The notes beneath the pieces are model-generated. The model was not told where the DNA came from. It saw only the letters and a list, made by a program, of their open reading frames with translations, and made no database searches. A DNA stretch of 5,652 nt, taken from assembly GCA_964447735.1 (NCBI GenBank), contig CAYUTJ010000035.1, forward strand, positions 1 through 5,652, given 5' to 3'. Below, piece after piece: positions 4,785 through 5,652 of the stretch (position 1 is its first letter; each line of letters begins with the position of its first letter). This stretch comes from CAYSYN01 sp964447735. GTDB taxonomy: Bacteria; Patescibacteriota; Minisyncoccia; Minisyncoccales; GBS-2. The translations under genes and the position numbers were made by a program.

Positions 4785-5335
4785 AATTTTTCAACAGAAA
4801 ATTTATAAATTAAAAATTTTTCTTTTTCAGGATTTATCCCTGCTTTTTTGCAAGCAATTAAAATCTGTTTTTCTACAGTATCTACTCCTTCTAAATCAGG
4901 AAGTAAAAGCCCAGTTTTGGGAATAAATTTGCCATTTAAAATTATTTTTCCGTTTTCAGAAATAGGTAAGGTTTTAACAATGATTCCATACTTTTTAGGA
5001 TTCAACTCTGAAATATCTCTTACTAATTCAGGCTCTTTTAAAATATAAACCACAAAAGAAAGATAAGGTAATTCTTCCTCTCTTACTGGTCCAAACCTCC
5101 AATCCTCAGTTGCTGCAGCAATCGCATTAAAAATTACTTCTTTTGCGATATTTTCTCTAATGGGTAAGTAAGTTCCAATACAACCTCTCAATTTTCCTTC
5201 CTTGGTTATTGTCACAAAGGTTCCAGCCCTTTTTTCTAAAAACTCTTTTGGGAAATCTTTTGGTGGTGAAATTATTTTTCCTTCTTTAGTGTAAGTTTTT
5301 ACAGCAGATTTTGCCAATTTTACTAAAGGGTGCAT
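4778..5335 (-). CDS. AMMECR1-domain protein (AmmeMemoRadiSam protein A-like)
   Basis: A 185-residue single-domain AMMECR1 protein. The signature LRGCIG (49-54) is intact, with FVTITKEGK before it, and the other family blocks follow: AIAAATEDWRFGPVREEELPYLSF (71-93), a KYGIIVKT strand (115-122), GLLLPDLEGVD (142-152) and the helix EKQILIACKKAGI (155-167). The family is widespread in archaea and many bacteria, often with Memo and radical-SAM genes (the AmmeMemoRadiSam system). Its biochemical role is unsettled; the invariant Cys52 suggests redox or covalent chemistry, which is inference. ATG 5335 begins 13 bp before the upstream kinase-like gene ends and has no SD, so translation is probably coupled. 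Its TAA (4778-4780) falls within the T-tract of the opposing terminator. No Memo or radical-SAM partner is in the window. Confidence 0.92.
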   Translation of the reverse strand: MHPLVKLAKSAVKTYTKEGKIISPPKDFPKEFLEKRAGTFVTITKEGKLRGCIGTYLPIRENIAKEVIFNAIAAATEDWRFGPVREEELPYLSFVVYILKEPELVRDISELNPKKYGIIVKTLPISENGKIILNGKFIPKTGLLLPDLEGVDTVEKQILIACKKAGINPEKEKFLIYKFSVEKLK

Positions 5336-5652
5336 AAATTTGGAAAAAATTTGAAAAAGAATAATAAAATCAAGAAAGAAATTATTGGAATTGAAATGTT
5401 ATCATCTATTCCTTCTATTTTTTCAAAGATTGTGGCAAAAATCGCTGCTATTATTCCAGCCCATCCCATTTTAAGACCAATTAAAACGCAAACAAATAAC
5501 ATTGCCAAAGATCCTTCCCAGAATTTCCCTCTTTTTTTATATTTAAGATTTCTAACAATACCTGTTATTCCATCACCAAAAGACATGAAAAGAGCAGGAA
5601 TGACACCCAACCAAAATGATTTATCAAAAAACCAGCCAAATAAAATTGAAAA
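5323..5652 (-). CDS. Dolichol/polyprenol kinase-like integral membrane protein (5' partial)
   Basis: The C-terminal 109 residues of a membrane protein of the diacylglycerol/polyprenol (dolichol) kinase and CDP-diglyceride synthase-like superfamily; known members phosphorylate lipid alcohols with CTP. The frame is open to the right edge (FSILFGWFFDKSFW precedes a TTG codon at 5610), so 5610 is not the start. Visible: SFGDGITGIVRN (24-35, where GDG is the nucleotide-binding signature), the basic cytosolic loop KYKKRGKFWEGSLAM with the family's K-x-x-EGS/GN motif, two or three hydrophobic helices, a loop EGIDDNISIPI, and a final helix ending FFFKFFPNL. It overlaps AMMECR1 by 13 bp and is upstream of it in one operon. 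The substrate (dolichol, phytol, undecaprenol or diacylglycerol) cannot be assigned from this fragment. Confidence 0.82.
   Translation of the reverse strand, partial: FSILFGWFFDKSFWLGVIPALFMSFGDGITGIVRNLKYKKRGKFWEGSLAMLFVCVLIGLKMGWAGIIAAIFATIFEKIEGIDDNISIPIISFLILLFFFKFFPNLCTL

Noticed and set aside
4848..5048. Plus-strand frame of 66 codons inside the AMMECR1 gene
   Set aside because: It is antisense to a well-conserved AMMECR1 domain, with no recognisable motif or SD.

Overview
The window is AT-rich and gene-dense, with short intergenic gaps, many overlapping genes and very small proteins, as in a reduced genome. Domain assignment is mixed. For bacteria: a full three-domain elongation factor P (EF-P) rather than archaeal aIF5A, two sigma70-like promoters (TTGACA-N16-TAAAAT and TTGAAA-N17-TATGAT), a GC hairpin plus T-tract terminator, and strong GGAGG-type ribosome binding sites. 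For archaea: archaemetzincin, a myo-inositol-1-phosphate synthase, an AMMECR1-domain protein, a CTP-type polyprenol/dolichol kinase-like membrane protein and an archaeal-looking PadR regulator. My best reading is a Patescibacteria/CPR-type bacterium carrying several archaea-like genes. A DPANN archaeon that acquired EF-P is the main alternative. This rests on motif recognition only; no search was run.

Layout. (1) Positions 1-1504, plus strand: the 3' part of an archaemetzincin zinc protease (its start lies before the window) overlaps by 40 bp a complete histone-deacetylase-family zinc amidohydrolase. (2) Positions 1501-3045, minus strand: a compact operon padR > orphan helix-hairpin-helix (PolX N-terminal-like) protein > EF-P, with a 4-bp ATGA overlap and then a 4-nt gap. 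EF-P and the deacetylase converge with overlapping stop codons (TTAA). (3) Positions 3046-3117: a divergent control region with a near-perfect palindrome between padR and ino1, probably the PadR operator. (4) Positions 3118-4215, plus strand: inositol-1-phosphate synthase. (5) Positions 4202-4780, plus strand: a self-contained transcription unit with promoter, three tiny genes (CxxC/CxxC zinc ribbon, Cys-rich protein, highly basic protein) and intrinsic terminator. (6) Positions 4778-5652, minus strand: the C-terminal part of a membrane-bound lipid-kinase-like protein (start beyond the window) overlapping by 13 bp an AMMECR1-domain gene.

The most interesting points are an EF-P with Gln at the position normally holding the modified Lys34, in an operon led by a PadR regulator and an unrecognised HhH fusion protein; the palindromic operator embedding -10-like elements on both strands; an archaemetzincin with Tyr in place of the conserved metzincin Gly; and the undescribed three-gene micro-cassette. 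I see no CRISPR array, tRNA, rRNA or insertion sequence. No gene-free stretch exceeds about 75 bases.
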